In this document: positions 25,035 through 33,320 of the stretch, in pieces
Position numbering within the stretch: position 1 is the stretch's first letter
Layout of the letters: each line of letters begins with the position of its first letter
Source of the DNA: Actinomyces sp. Marseille-P3109
GTDB lineage: Bacteria > Actinomycetota > Actinomycetes > Actinomycetales > Actinomycetaceae
Assembly (NCBI RefSeq): GCF_900323545.1
Contig: NZ_OOHN01000008.1
Span: 2,558,460 to 2,622,459, forward strand
Reading direction: 5' to 3'
DNA: 64,000 nucleotides
The notes under the pieces: generated by a model
The model's input: only the letters and a program-made list of their open reading frames with translations
What the model was told of the DNA's origin: nothing
Database searches by the model: none
Made by a program: the position numbers and the translations under genes

Positions 25035-25326
25035 GCAGTCCCGACCGCCGGCGCAGCCTTTCGAGTCCGGCCGCCTCACAGTCCCCCACGACATCACGTC
25101 AGTGGGGACAGGCCTGAGCGGAGCTCTTCACACCGCGGCAGTGCGCGTATTACTGATGCGAAAGAACACCGATGCATTACTTTCCGACCGACGACGTGAT
25201 TCATTATCGACACTCAACCGTAATATTGATTGCTGTTGAGTTGCAGGGGTCTTGGCCGGGCTCTCCATAGAATTCCTTGCTGCTACCGTGTCAAGGCCCA
25301 TACCCCTAAGACTGAGGTAGCGCTTC
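25035..25326. other. AT-richer upstream region of the surface adhesin gene
   Basis: About 290 bases without a gene. The part 25140-25240 is clearly richer in A+T than its surroundings (runs such as TATTACTGATGCGAAAGAA) and contains an inverted repeat ACTCAAC (25212-25218) / GTTGAGT (25235-25241). It probably carries the adhesin promoter and a regulator site. Confidence 0.4.
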
Positions 25327-28185
25327 ATGCTTCGCCGACTTTTCGTCCGCTCACGTCGGAGGAAACTGACGTCATCACGTCAACCATCACACCAGTCTCG
25401 TCAGAGGCTGAAGAGTGGTGCCGCCGTCTCGGCAGTGGCTCTGATCGCTGCCGCACTGGGCACGGCGACGATTCCGACACCCCCGGCCGAAGCCATTCAC
25501 GGCAATCCTTCCGGGGGGTCGGGAAAGTTCGCCCAAGTGATCGACTGGATCGACTGGACCGAGATGACCAACACCGTGCCGGGCAAGGGCATGGCGATCC
25601 TTCCTGATGGAAGCACCGGCGTGGTCTGGTCGACTCCGACACAGGTCTCCGGCAATATGTGGCGCACCAGTCGTTGCACCGTATCCAATGTGCGAACCAC
25701 TGCTGTAGGGAGAAAAGAGTCGGGTCTACCCACGGATCGGGGCCTGAGCATCGGATACAGACCGGGTAGCTGGAGAGGAGATGGCCTGCCTCATCTTTAT
25801 AATGACGGCACGAACTACACGGCCGGGGATATCAAAAGACCCAACGTGACCTCATCCAACCTGCCCCTGGGTATTGCCAACCTGCAGGACTCCTCAACCC
25901 ACCAGTTCCAGGTTGAATGCAGTTCCTACCTCGTCACCTCCGCCTCCAAACCCGCGAAGAGCCAGTTGGAACGTCTCCCCGATAAGGTGGAGGTTCCCAT
26001 GGAGGGCATGGTTTTCGCCGATGCGGAGTCCTCGAGCTGGCACAACCCGCACGGCCAGAAGGAGTACATCTCTGTTTCCCCGCTTCCCTACATCTCCGAC
26101 CAGGCCGTTTCCTTCCGTCTATTGGAGAGCGCCCGGACAGAAGGGTGCACAACGAACTCCTTGGTGGGCAAAGTTACCGTCTCCACACCTTTCGGCTACA
26201 GGTCAGGCTTAAAGTTCCGCCCGGACAACGCCGAGTGCAGCTCGTTCTTCAACCCGGGTTATGGACCCTCCTCGGTCATGCTTCTGAGCAACACCCGTAG
26301 TGGCTACGTTGAGATCCACGGAGGCGGTAAGGGCGCCGTCGCCCTCGGCATCGTCTCCTACATGGACTACGGCGACGCACCTGAGAGCTACGGCACCGCC
26401 GGCAGCGTGTTCCAGCCCGCATGGAACGGCGGGGAGCTGTCTAACAAGGGAGACCGCAACATCGCTTACGGTGATACACCGTACGAGGGCGACCCCGGCG
26501 ATTGGTACAACCTGAGTCAGGCCGCGGATCAGGGGCGCGTGGCCACCACCAATTCCGCAGTCGTGCGCCTGGGCTCCCTGACGGACCACAACAGCAGCAT
26601 CCCTCACACCACTGACGCCTCAGGCGACGATACTGCCGATATCGATGACGAGGACGCCCTCCCTGCCAGTTGGGACCGCGTCATCTGGACCGACATCGGC
26701 AAGAAGTGGAGCCAGGAGATCACCTGCTCGGGCAACCAGACCAAGGTTGCCGGCTGGGTGGACTGGAACCGGGACGGCACCTTCTCCGCCGGCGAGCGCT
26801 CCGAGGTGACCTCCTGCTCCGACGAGGGCACGGCCACCCTGACCTGGACCGTCCCCAACGATGCCAAGCGGAGCACCATCAGCGGAGACGGTGCAGCCAC
26901 CTTCATGCGTCTGCGCATCACCGGCAACCTGGCCAACGGTCAGGCGGCTGAGGACCCTCAGCCCACCGGTATCGCACTCAACGGCGAGGTCGAGGACCAC
27001 CAGGTGCAGGTCCAGCTCCCCAACCTCACCATGGTCAAGGAGGTCGACAACACGGCGGCCGGCGGTCTGGGACTGGCCGCCAGCGACTGGACACTCACCG
27101 CTTCTCCCCAGAGCGGCACAGCGGTATCCGGAGCCGGTGGCTTCAGCGCGTCCTACCTGCCCCAGGGCAAGACGGTCCTGTCCGAGTCCTCCTCGTCGGC
27201 CAAGTCCGCCGGGTACAAGGCCACCATCACCTGCGCACCGCACCCGAACTCGGACCTGAAGACTCCCACATCGACCTTCGACACTGCATCGAGCACTCTG
27301 GACCTCGCCACGGGCGAGTGGATGACGTGCACGGTCCTCAACACTGCTATGCCTGGCCAGATCATCTGGAGCAAGGTCGACGATGCCGGCAACGCCCTGG
27401 CCGGAGCCGTCTTCGCTGTGGCCTCGAGCTCTCTGAATAACGGCCAGGTGGAGGTGACCGACTGCGCCACCGACAACGGCAAGACCGCTTGCCCCAACGG
27501 TTCCGTCGATCAGGATCCCCGAGCCGGATACTTCAAGGTCGTGGGGCTGACCTGGGGCGAGTACTCCCTCACCGAGACCCAGGCACCGACCGGGTACCGC
27601 ATCTCCGGCGAGACGCTGACCAAGACCTTGGACGGATCGGCCCCCGCCGCCGGCGCCGACGACACCACCCCCACGCTTGATCTCGGTCAGATCATCAATA
27701 CCCGGATCAAGGGGTCGGCCACCTGGACCAAGACCGATGAGCAGGGCAACGCCATCAAGGGAGCACAGTGGTCACTGACCCCTCTGGACTCCAACGGCAG
27801 GCCCTTGTCCGATCAGGCCCGCACCATCACCGACTGCGCAGGCACCTGCCCCCAAGGCAGCCTGGACACCGACGCAGCCCCTGGGGCCTTCAAGCTGGTG
27901 GACCTGGGTTACGGCTCCTACCAGCTCATTGAGACCAAGGCGCCGGCCGGCTACGTCCTCGACGCCACGCCCCGCACCATCACCATCTCCACTCCGGACC
28001 AGGTGGTGGCGCTGGGCAACATCTCCAACCGCAAGTCAGCGGTTCCCGCCATCCCCCTCACCGGTGGAAGCGCCGCCACCACCTACCTCATCGCCGGAGG
28101 GGCGGTGCTGGGGATCACGGCGCTGGTCATGGCGATCCAGGCGTACCGACGCCGTCGCGCCCTGAGCTCACGACTCGACTCATGA
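25327..28185 (+). CDS. Cell-wall-anchored fimbrial-type adhesin (IPLTG sorting signal)
   Basis: 952 residues, surface protein. A long Arg-rich signal peptide (hydrophobic core AAVSAVALIAAALGTATIP) is followed by a roughly 290-residue N-terminal domain starting FAQVIDWIDWTEM, resembling the non-repeat region of CshA-type adhesins. Next comes a GEVED-type domain (YMDYGDAPESYG to GEVEDHQVQVQLP), a DUF11-like region, and two SpaA-like prealbumin domains with E-boxes (LTETQAPTGYR and LIETKAPAGYV) and matching lysines for isopeptide bonds. The C-terminus is a sorting signal: IPLTGG, a hydrophobic helix, and RRRR. There is no pilin or pilus sortase beside it, so it may be displayed alone or ride on pili made elsewhere, as the A. 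oris tip adhesin CafA does (inference). A GAGGTAG ribosome site is present. Confidence 0.85.
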   Translation: MLRRLFVRSRRRKLTSSRQPSHQSRQRLKSGAAVSAVALIAAALGTATIPTPPAEAIHGNPSGGSGKFAQVIDWIDWTEMTNTVPGKGMAILPDGSTGVVWSTPTQVSGNMWRTSRCTVSNVRTTAVGRKESGLPTDRGLSIGYRPGSWRGDGLPHLYNDGTNYTAGDIKRPNVTSSNLPLGIANLQDSSTHQFQVECSSYLVTSASKPAKSQLERLPDKVEVPMEGMVFADAESSSWHNPHGQKEYISVSPLPYISDQAVSFRLLESARTEGCTTNSLVGKVTVSTPFGYRSGLKFRPDNAECSSFFNPGYGPSSVMLLSNTRSGYVEIHGGGKGAVALGIVSYMDYGDAPESYGTAGSVFQPAWNGGELSNKGDRNIAYGDTPYEGDPGDWYNLSQAADQGRVATTNSAVVRLGSLTDHNSSIPHTTDASGDDTADIDDEDALPASWDRVIWTDIGKKWSQEITCSGNQTKVAGWVDWNRDGTFSAGERSEVTSCSDEGTATLTWTVPNDAKRSTISGDGAATFMRLRITGNLANGQAAEDPQPTGIALNGEVEDHQVQVQLPNLTMVKEVDNTAAGGLGLAASDWTLTASPQSGTAVSGAGGFSASYLPQGKTVLSESSSSAKSAGYKATITCAPHPNSDLKTPTSTFDTASSTLDLATGEWMTCTVLNTAMPGQIIWSKVDDAGNALAGAVFAVASSSLNNGQVEVTDCATDNGKTACPNGSVDQDPRAGYFKVVGLTWGEYSLTETQAPTGYRISGETLTKTLDGSAPAAGADDTTPTLDLGQIINTRIKGSATWTKTDEQGNAIKGAQWSLTPLDSNGRPLSDQARTITDCAGTCPQGSLDTDAAPGAFKLVDLGYGSYQLIETKAPAGYVLDATPRTITISTPDQVVALGNISNRKSAVPAIPLTGGSAATTYLIAGGAVLGITALVMAIQAYRRRRALSSRLDS

Positions 28186-28211
28186 TCTGAGCGAGCAGTC
28201 AGAACTCACCC

Positions 28212-28247
28212 GATGGGCTGCGGATGCTTCGGCGTCGGCAGCCCATC
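28212..28247. terminator. Bidirectional terminator between the adhesin and AraC genes
   Basis: GATGGGCTGC (28212-28221) pairs with 28238-28247, and an inner GATGC/GCGTC stem closes on a TTCG tetraloop. It lies between two convergent genes. Confidence 0.75.
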
Positions 28248-28272
28248 CGCACGAGGCATCGGACCGGAAATC

Positions 28273-29121
28273 TCACAGGAGCGGCAGGAGGATGTCGGTA
28301 ACCGCGCGGACAGGCGGGGTGGTAGCCGGATCGGTGAGGTACTCCTCGACGATCGGATGGTCTCGCGGCTCCTCGCCCGAGCTCGGCAGCCACTGACCGT
28401 AGAGCCACAGGTAGGCGGCGTGCATCGAGGAGTACGGACCGATGTAGCGCATGATCGCGTACCGGCCGGCCGGCACTGTCCTCTCGACGAGGTCGTGGGG
28501 GATCTTCGTGCCGGGATCGACGACGGTTCCAGCCGCCGAGCGCAGATCGGCCCGGGGAACGGCGTCGGGATCGTCCTCATAGATGGCGACCATCGGGCTC
28601 CCGGCTCCCGTACGGTCTCTGACTCGACTGAAGGCCCGGCCGATATCCATATACGCCCCGCGATGCTCGGATGCAGCGAGTCGATAGCCGCACCGCGCCT
28701 CCACGCGCACCGGCCATCCCGGGACGTCTCTCACCGACGACGTCGAGCCTGAACCGCTGCTCGTCAACGCTGAGTCGGTCGACGCCGGGCGCTGGCCAGT
28801 GCGGAATCGGCTTGGAGTCGTCCCGTAGGAGCGGAGGAAGGATCGACTGAAGACCTCGCTGCCGGTGAATCCGGCTTTCCGGGCGATTCGTTCCACCGGC
28901 CATGAGGTCTCCCTGAGCATGGCGGCCGCCCGCTCCAGGCGGAGCCGGCGCACGGTCTGAGCGGCCGTCTCCCCGCGTACCGCCCGGTAGATGCGGTGCC
29001 AGTGGAAGCGGGAGAACCCGGAGACGTGCGCGAGAGTCTCCAGGCTGAGGTCGTCGTCGAGATGGGCGTAGATGTAGTCGGTGACGGCGTCGAGGTGGCG
29101 CTGATACTGATCCGCCCTCAT
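28273..29121 (-). CDS. AraC-family regulator with GyrI-like effector domain
   Basis: 282 residues. The AraC DNA-binding domain is N-terminal (ETLAHVSGFSRFHWHRIYRA, then RIARKAGFTGSEVFSRSFLR), and a GyrI/SbmC-type small-molecule domain follows after residue 120 (CGYRLAASEHRGAYMDIGRA, VPAGRYAIMRYIGPYSSM). This is the Rob/SoxS-with-sensor architecture seen in multidrug-responsive regulators. The ATG overlaps the stop of a stand-alone GyrI-like gene (TGATG), so the two are co-translated. Confidence 0.9.
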   Translation of the reverse strand: MRADQYQRHLDAVTDYIYAHLDDDLSLETLAHVSGFSRFHWHRIYRAVRGETAAQTVRRLRLERAAAMLRETSWPVERIARKAGFTGSEVFSRSFLRSYGTTPSRFRTGQRPASTDSALTSSGSGSTSSVRDVPGWPVRVEARCGYRLAASEHRGAYMDIGRAFSRVRDRTGAGSPMVAIYEDDPDAVPRADLRSAAGTVVDPGTKIPHDLVERTVPAGRYAIMRYIGPYSSMHAAYLWLYGQWLPSSGEEPRDHPIVEEYLTDPATTPPVRAVTDILLPLL

Positions 29122-29567
29122 CAGTCGGGCCGGATTCCGATGGACAGGTGGGTCGAGCCGTCAGGGGCGTAGTACTCGTAGTCGGCGCGGTAGTCGCGGG
29201 CCAGGTCGTCACGTGCCCAGATACCCGCCCACGCCTCGTAGACGCTCTCCGGGCGGGCGTCGACCAACGGGACGACTTCGTGAGTGGAAGCCGGGATCGT
29301 CACAACCACCTGGCCCGGGGGAGCCGGGCTTCCGGCCTCGATGCGCCTGCCGATGACGAGGGTGTAGACGCCGTCGACATCGTCTCCGGGAGTCTCGTAG
29401 TCGGTGTAGACCGCGTAGATGCCGGAGCCGACGCCCGGTTCCCCCGGCTCGAGGAGCCCGGCGTCAGCCGCGGCCTGCCAGTGAGGAGGAATGCTACGGG
29501 CCGCCTCGCGGTTCGATGTCCGAAGAGGCAGGCCGACGACGTCGAAGGACTCGATTGTTTCTCTCAT
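29121..29567 (-). CDS. GyrI-like effector-binding domain protein
   Basis: 148 residues from ATG 29567 (an ATG three codons upstream is possible). A stand-alone copy of the GyrI/Rob C-terminal ligand-binding fold: VVGLPLRTSNREAARSIPPHW, GIYAVYTDYETP, YTLVIGRRI, PASTHEVVPL. There is no DNA-binding domain. Such proteins bind or hydrolyse hydrophobic compounds, or act as partners of AraC regulators. It overlaps the downstream AraC gene by one base. Confidence 0.82.
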   Translation of the reverse strand: MRETIESFDVVGLPLRTSNREAARSIPPHWQAAADAGLLEPGEPGVGSGIYAVYTDYETPGDDVDGVYTLVIGRRIEAGSPAPPGQVVVTIPASTHEVVPLVDARPESVYEAWAGIWARDDLARDYRADYEYYAPDGSTHLSIGIRPD

Positions 29568-29632
29568 GCGCACCATGATGCGCGCATGGCGCCCGGAGTT
29601 CACCGACGATTCTTGCGGACTTGGAGAGGCCG

Positions 29633-30610
29633 TCAGTCGTCTACGTGGGTCAGGACGATCTTGCCGGTGGTGGAGCCTGAGCGGACGGCGGTAACCGCCT
29701 GCGCGGCGTCCTGAATCGGAACTCGGTCGGTGACATGGACGCTGAGCTCTCCGGCCGCCACGAGCTCCACCGCACGCCTCAGGTGGCGACCGACGAGCGC
29801 CGGGTCCACCCGGCTGAATGCCCCGAGGTTGAAGCCGATGACGCCGATGCCCCGCAGCCACAGCGAGGTGGTACTCACCCGCTGATCCTCCGCCTGGGAG
29901 GCATCGCCCAGCACCAGGAGCCGTCCTGCCGTGCGCAGCAGATCGAGGCTGCGCAGTCTGGCCGGACCGGCCACCGGGTCGGCGATGACGTCGAACTGGG
30001 CGGGTTCGGCGTCGGCGAGGTCCTCGGTCAGCCAGGCCTCGTCATAACCCAGGTCCAGGATCTCCTGGCGCTTGGCCTCGCTGCGGGTGACGCCGACGAC
30101 GCGACTCGCCCCGAGCAGGCGGGCCACCTGACCCATCTGCGAGCCGAGTCCACCGGCGGCGGCATGGACCAGCACGCTCTCACCGCGGCGCAGGCGGGCG
30201 ATCTCCTCCAGGGCGACGAGCGCCGTCGTCGTGTTGGCGGGAACGGCGGCGGCCAGGACCGGGTCGAGTCCCTCCGGCAGCGGCGTGACGAGCTCGGCGG
30301 GCGCCACGGCCACCTGCCCGTAGCCTCCGCCCCCGGTGATGGTCAGGGCGACGACGGCGTCCCCGAGCCGGTACCCGTTCACTCCGTCGCCGAGGGCGCG
30401 GACGCGACCAGTCACCTCCAGCCCGGGAGTCCAGGGCAGGTCGATGGGCACGAAGCCCTCGGCGAAGAGCGCCTCGACATAGCCGACGCCGGCGTAGTCC
30501 ACATCCACGGCGATCTGACCCAGTCCGGGCTCGGGTGCGGGCGCATCCTGGTACCGCAGCCCGGAGGGGCCGTCGAAACTGACGATCTGCATGGCCTTCA
30601 TCTGAGACAC
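29633..30610 (-). CDS. Zinc-independent quinone oxidoreductase (MDR superfamily)
   Basis: 325 residues, NADPH-dependent medium-chain dehydrogenase/reductase. The N-terminal GroES-like fold (SGLRYQDAPAPEPGLGQIAV, PWTPGLEVTGRVRALGDGV) precedes the nucleotide-binding motif VLVHAAAGGLGSQMGQVARL. Zinc-ligating cysteines are missing, pointing to the quinone reductase branch. A perfect 18-bp palindrome lies directly upstream of the start region, and a MarR gene precedes it, suggesting repression relieved by quinones or oxidants (inference). Confidence 0.9.
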   Translation of the reverse strand: MSQMKAMQIVSFDGPSGLRYQDAPAPEPGLGQIAVDVDYAGVGYVEALFAEGFVPIDLPWTPGLEVTGRVRALGDGVNGYRLGDAVVALTITGGGGYGQVAVAPAELVTPLPEGLDPVLAAAVPANTTTALVALEEIARLRRGESVLVHAAAGGLGSQMGQVARLLGASRVVGVTRSEAKRQEILDLGYDEAWLTEDLADAEPAQFDVIADPVAGPARLRSLDLLRTAGRLLVLGDASQAEDQRVSTTSLWLRGIGVIGFNLGAFSRVDPALVGRHLRRAVELVAAGELSVHVTDRVPIQDAAQAVTAVRSGSTTGKIVLTHVDD

Positions 30611-30634
30611 CTTTCTATATCAGCAATCAACACT

Positions 30635-30652
30635 GTATCAGATATCTGATAC
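30635..30652. promoter_or_regulatory. Perfect palindromic operator upstream of the quinone reductase
   Basis: GTATCAGATATCTGATAC, 18 bases, perfectly symmetric, 25 bases upstream of the quinone reductase ATG in an AT-rich island. The size and symmetry suit MarR- or HxlR-type dimers; the MarR gene at 30840 is the nearest candidate. Confidence 0.6.
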
Positions 30653-30839
30653 TTGAGAAGAGGCGGTTCCCGTCATGATCCGTGGCGGCAGTTCCGACCG
30701 AGCGACCGCATCTCAGGGCTTGCGTCCGAGGGGTAGGGAGACGAACTCGCGCGTAAGGTACGAACACATGGGTGCACAAGCGCCTCACCCCACTGTCGCA
30801 ACAGGCCCTGGGACGGGGACCCCGGTGACCGCTCCGCCG

Positions 30840-31340
30840 CTACTCAGTGGCGGAGTAGCCCCGCAGGACGGCGGTGACCCGCTCAAGCATCTCGGTGAGC
30901 TGCTCGCGCTCCTTCGCGGAGAACGCCTCCGCCATGCACCGCTCAATGCGCCGCGCGCCCTCATCGGCATGCAGAACCAGGGCCTCACCCTCGGGCGTCA
31001 GTGAGGCGATGAGGACCTTGGCGTGGTCGGAGGAGGGGTGGCGGGTGACGAGTCGCTTCTGCTCCAGCTTGGCAATGACGGTGGCCATCGTCTGCGGGGT
31101 GACCGCGGCGGCCCTGGCCAGCTGGGCCGAGGACTGCTCGGGCACGTAATACAGGGAGAGCATGGCGGCGTACTGCGCCACCGTGATGCCGAAGCTCCGC
31201 AGGGCCTCGGTCTTAGCGGCCATCATGGCCTGCTCCGCCGCCTTGATGTGCAGGCCCAGTCGCATCCCGGTGTCCTCAACGAACTCACGACGCCCCCGCC
31301 TCGGGGGCGGAATGTCAACGATGCGGCTCACAGTGGTCAT
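30840..31340 (-). CDS. MarR-family transcriptional regulator
   Basis: 166 residues. Winged-helix repressor. The helical dimer segment MRLGLHIKAAEQAMMAAK precedes the recognition region SSAQLARAAAVTPQTMATVI and the wing KRLVTRHPSSDHAKVLIASL. A C-terminal helix (FSAKEREQLTEMLERVTAVL) completes the dimer. It starts one base after the stop of an XRE regulator gene, so it is likely in that operon, and lies upstream of the quinone reductase that it may control. Confidence 0.92.
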   Translation of the reverse strand: MTTVSRIVDIPPPRRGRREFVEDTGMRLGLHIKAAEQAMMAAKTEALRSFGITVAQYAAMLSLYYVPEQSSAQLARAAAVTPQTMATVIAKLEQKRLVTRHPSSDHAKVLIASLTPEGEALVLHADEGARRIERCMAEAFSAKEREQLTEMLERVTAVLRGYSATE

Positions 31341-31341
31341 C

Positions 31342-31545
31342 CTAGGATGCGTCGTCGTCGGGGAAGAAGATCTCCTCGATGGTCAGGCCGAAGACGCGCG
31401 CAATGGTGAAGGCCAGGGGCAGGGAGGGGTCGTAGCGACCAGCCTCCAGGGCGTTGACCGTCTGGCGGGAAACCCCCAGCTCCTCGGCGAGCCGGGCCTG
31501 GGTCCAGCTGCGCTGGGCGCGCAGCACCTTGAGATCGTTCCTCAC
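31342..31545 (-). CDS. Short XRE-family helix-turn-helix regulator
   Basis: 67 residues from GTG 31545, which overlaps the stop of the upstream membrane protein gene (GTGA). Almost the whole protein is one HTH: LRAQRSWTQARLAEELGVSR then QTVNALEAGRYDPSLPLAFT. It ends in an acidic tail. Small XRE proteins of this kind usually pair with a small membrane protein encoded just upstream, as here. Confidence 0.9.
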   Translation of the reverse strand: MRNDLKVLRAQRSWTQARLAEELGVSRQTVNALEAGRYDPSLPLAFTIARVFGLTIEEIFFPDDDAS

Positions 31546-31931
31546 CGGTACCGCCAAGTGGACCACAGCATCCCGACACCGAAGAAGAAGGCCCATATGG
31601 CGCTGACCCATATGAGGCTGACATGTGGTGCACCTACTTCCTCCATGAAGCTGTAAGCCATTGAGACGATCACCGTTCCTGCTGCGGAGATGACGAGCGC
31701 TTCCTGCACCTTGCGCGCCTGCATCTCATCGACCTCCCGGGACAACCTCATGAGGGCCCAGACGCAGATACACGCTCCGATCATGGGAAGCATTACGACG
31801 ACGAAGCGCCACGGGTCATCTCCCATGGATCGTGCCCACCGTAAGCCGACCAGGACGCCGACGGAGTAGAGAACGGCACCGATGCCGAACCGGATGGAGT
31901 AGGCGACACCCACCTTGCGTTCAATGGTCAT
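31542..31931 (-). CDS. Small four-helix membrane protein paired with the XRE regulator
   Basis: 129 residues from ATG 31931, preceded by AGGGAAGGCAG. Four hydrophobic helices: IRFGIGAVLYSVGVLVGL, FVVVMLPMIGACICVWALM, ALVISAAGTVIVSMAYSF and IWVSAIWAFFFGVGML. Between helices 2 and 3 lies a charged segment REVDEMQARKVQEAL. No family name can be given with certainty. It is co-transcribed with the XRE gene (overlap GTGA). Confidence 0.8.
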   Translation of the reverse strand: MTIERKVGVAYSIRFGIGAVLYSVGVLVGLRWARSMGDDPWRFVVVMLPMIGACICVWALMRLSREVDEMQARKVQEALVISAAGTVIVSMAYSFMEEVGAPHVSLIWVSAIWAFFFGVGMLWSTWRYR

Positions 31932-32176
31932 GACTGCCTTCCCTGGCTGGAGACAATGAGACGGAACGGTCGCTGTTTCCCGCCGACTCGCCCGCAACTG
32001 TCACCGTTAGTATAAAGCAAACTTGTCATTCAGTCAAGGTTACTTTCCTCTTCGACAGCGTTCTCCTGACCGCTGTTTCGTCGCCAGGTTCTGCCCCACT
32101 GGACTCCTTGGAGGAATTCAGCCCGGTGGTGCTCGATCAGCGGGCCGCGTCCGGCCGGGGCCCCCTTCAGGCCGGC

Positions 32177-32289
32177 TACTGCACGAGGGTGGGGGTGTAC
32201 TGGCCAGGGGTTGTGCGTACTGCACGAGACCCGGACCTTCGTGGAGTACACCCGAATGTCGGCCAGTAGCACCCAGGCCTCGTGGAGTA
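32177..32289. repeat. Two ~55-base repeats in inverted orientation
   Basis: The plus-strand copy (32177-32230) begins TACTGCACGAGGGTGGGGGT and ends with a second GTACTGCACGAG. The minus-strand copy (32289 down to about 32234) begins TACTCCACGAGGCCTGGGTG and ends with GTACTCCACGA. They align along their length with TACTGGCC in the middle. Together they form an imperfect palindrome of about 113 bases. Confidence 0.6.
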
Positions 32290-32383
32290 CACCCACGTGC
32301 TGGCGAGTCACATCCAAGGATCGCGCAGTACCCGCGGAGCACCTCTGCGTATGATCACCTCGGATATCGACGCTTCGCGCCAA

Positions 32384-32424
32384 AAAATCCGCTGAAGCAA
32401 TGTGATATTGCTTCAGCGGATTTT
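32384..32424 (-). terminator. Terminator of tRNA-Ala
   Basis: A perfect 17-bp stem, AAAATCCGCTGAAGCAA (32384-32400) with 32408-32424, has a 7-base loop. Read on the minus strand it ends in six T residues. Classic Rho-independent form just past the tRNA. Confidence 0.9.
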
Positions 32425-32429
32425 ACCAG

Positions 32430-32502
32430 TGGAGCCAACGGGACTCGAACCCGTAACCCCCTGCTTGCAAAGCAGGTGCGCTACCAATTGCGCCATGGCC
32501 CC
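32430..32502 (-). tRNA. tRNA-Ala (anticodon UGC)
   Basis: 73 bases. Acceptor GGGGCCA pairs with TGGCTCC, the anticodon stem-loop CTGCTTTGCAAGCAG gives anticodon TGC, and the T-loop is GTTCGAGTC. The 3' CCA is not encoded. It lies next to tRNA-Ile downstream of gyrA, the usual actinobacterial arrangement. Confidence 0.97.
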
Positions 32503-32534
32503 TTTCGGGAGCGATCGTCCGATCGCGTCGGTTC

Positions 32535-32669
32535 TTAATCGACGGGATCAGTGACCTCGGCCCATGCGGCCCGCTCCATGCGAGCCGCCTCGAACCTGAG
32601 CCATGCGGCGTAACCGGCTGCGGCCAGGAACGAAAAGACCGCGGCTGATACGAAAGCACGGTTCCTCAT
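32535..32669 (-). CDS. DLW-39-family-like micropeptide
   Basis: 44 residues. One N-terminal hydrophobic helix (AFVSAAVFSFLAAAGYAAWL), a charged helix, and the end RAAWAEVTDPVD. The actinobacterial DLW-39 micropeptides encoded beside gyrA and tRNA-Ile/Ala end in a DLWAEATD-like tail; here the DLW is AAW. An excellent AGGAGG ribosome site precedes the ATG. It lies between two tRNA genes and is easily missed because of its length. The function is unknown. Confidence 0.72.
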   Translation of the reverse strand: MRNRAFVSAAVFSFLAAAGYAAWLRFEAARMERAAWAEVTDPVD

Positions 32670-32699
32670 GAAACCTCCTCATCGTCTCACCGCGGACGG

Positions 32700-32773
32700 T
32701 GGGCCTAGCTGGACTCGAACCAGCGACCTCATCCTTATCAGGGATGCGCTCTAACCGACTGAGCTATAGGCCC
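32700..32773 (-). tRNA. tRNA-Ile (anticodon GAU)
   Basis: 74 bases. Acceptor GGGCCTA pairs with TAGGCCC, D-arm AGCTCAGTCGGTTAGAGC, anticodon loop CTGATAA with GAT, T-loop GTTCGAGTC. CCA is not encoded. Confidence 0.97.
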
Positions 32774-32822
32774 TTGCGACCGGAAGAGATTAACCTACCC
32801 GGGCACGGGAGACCAAATCCGA

Positions 32823-33320
32823 TCACTCGTCCGCAAGCGTGAGATGGATCCCACCAACAAGGGTGGCGGTGATGTTGTAAAGAAAGGCACCCAGCGTGGT
32901 CAGAGCCGTCACGAGCACCATGTCCACCACGGCGATGATCGTGGAGACGGCCAGGGCTCGCGGCAGCTCCAGGTAGGCCACGATCGCGGAGAAGGTGTTG
33001 GAGCGCTCGCCGGCCACCGTCTTGACCAGGTCCTCGATGGTGGCGAAGACGTGCATGGCGTCCAGCATGAACCACACGACCGCCGTGGCCACGATAAGCA
33101 TGATGCCGCCGGCGAAACTGAGCAGGAAGCTCGCCTTCATCACCGACCAGGGGTCCACCCGGGTCAGGGCCAGACGCACACGGCGCGGTCCGGCGATGGT
33201 CTTCTTGCTCTTCTTGCTCTTACCGCCCGGCGTGCTGCCGGAGGCATCCGCGCCGCCCACGATGGATTCGGCGCCTGTGGACTGCCCGCCGTCAGGGGAC
33301 ATGGGAACCGGCTGGCTCAT
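32823..33320 (-). CDS. DUF3566 transmembrane protein
   Basis: 165 residues. A disordered Ser/Gly-rich start and a KSKKSKK stretch precede the DUF3566 core: [20 protein letters not shown], a first helix ([17 protein letters not shown]) and a second ([19 protein letters not shown]). DUF3566 proteins are encoded beside gyrA in most actinobacteria; their function is not established. The ATG overlaps the gyrA stop, so the two are coupled. Confidence 0.92.
   Translation of the reverse strand: MSQPVPMSPDGGQSTGAESIVGGADASGSTPGGKSKKSKKTIAGPRRVRLALTRVDPWSVMKASFLLSFAGGIMLIVATAVVWFMLDAMHVFATIEDLVKTVAGERSNTFSAIVAYLELPRALAVSTIIAVVDMVLVTALTTLGAFLYNITATLVGGIHLTLADE

Larger units (their letters stand above)
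31932..32429. other. Gene-free region before tRNA-Ala
   Basis: About 500 bases with no supported gene. It holds the inverted pair of repeats at 32177-32289 and the tRNA-Ala terminator. The stretch just upstream of the membrane protein gene (31980-32040) is AT-richer and is the probable promoter of the small-regulator operon. Confidence 0.5.

Noticed and set aside
32177..32289. CRISPR array
   Set aside because: Only two long units in inverted orientation with no regular spacers and no cas genes in the window.
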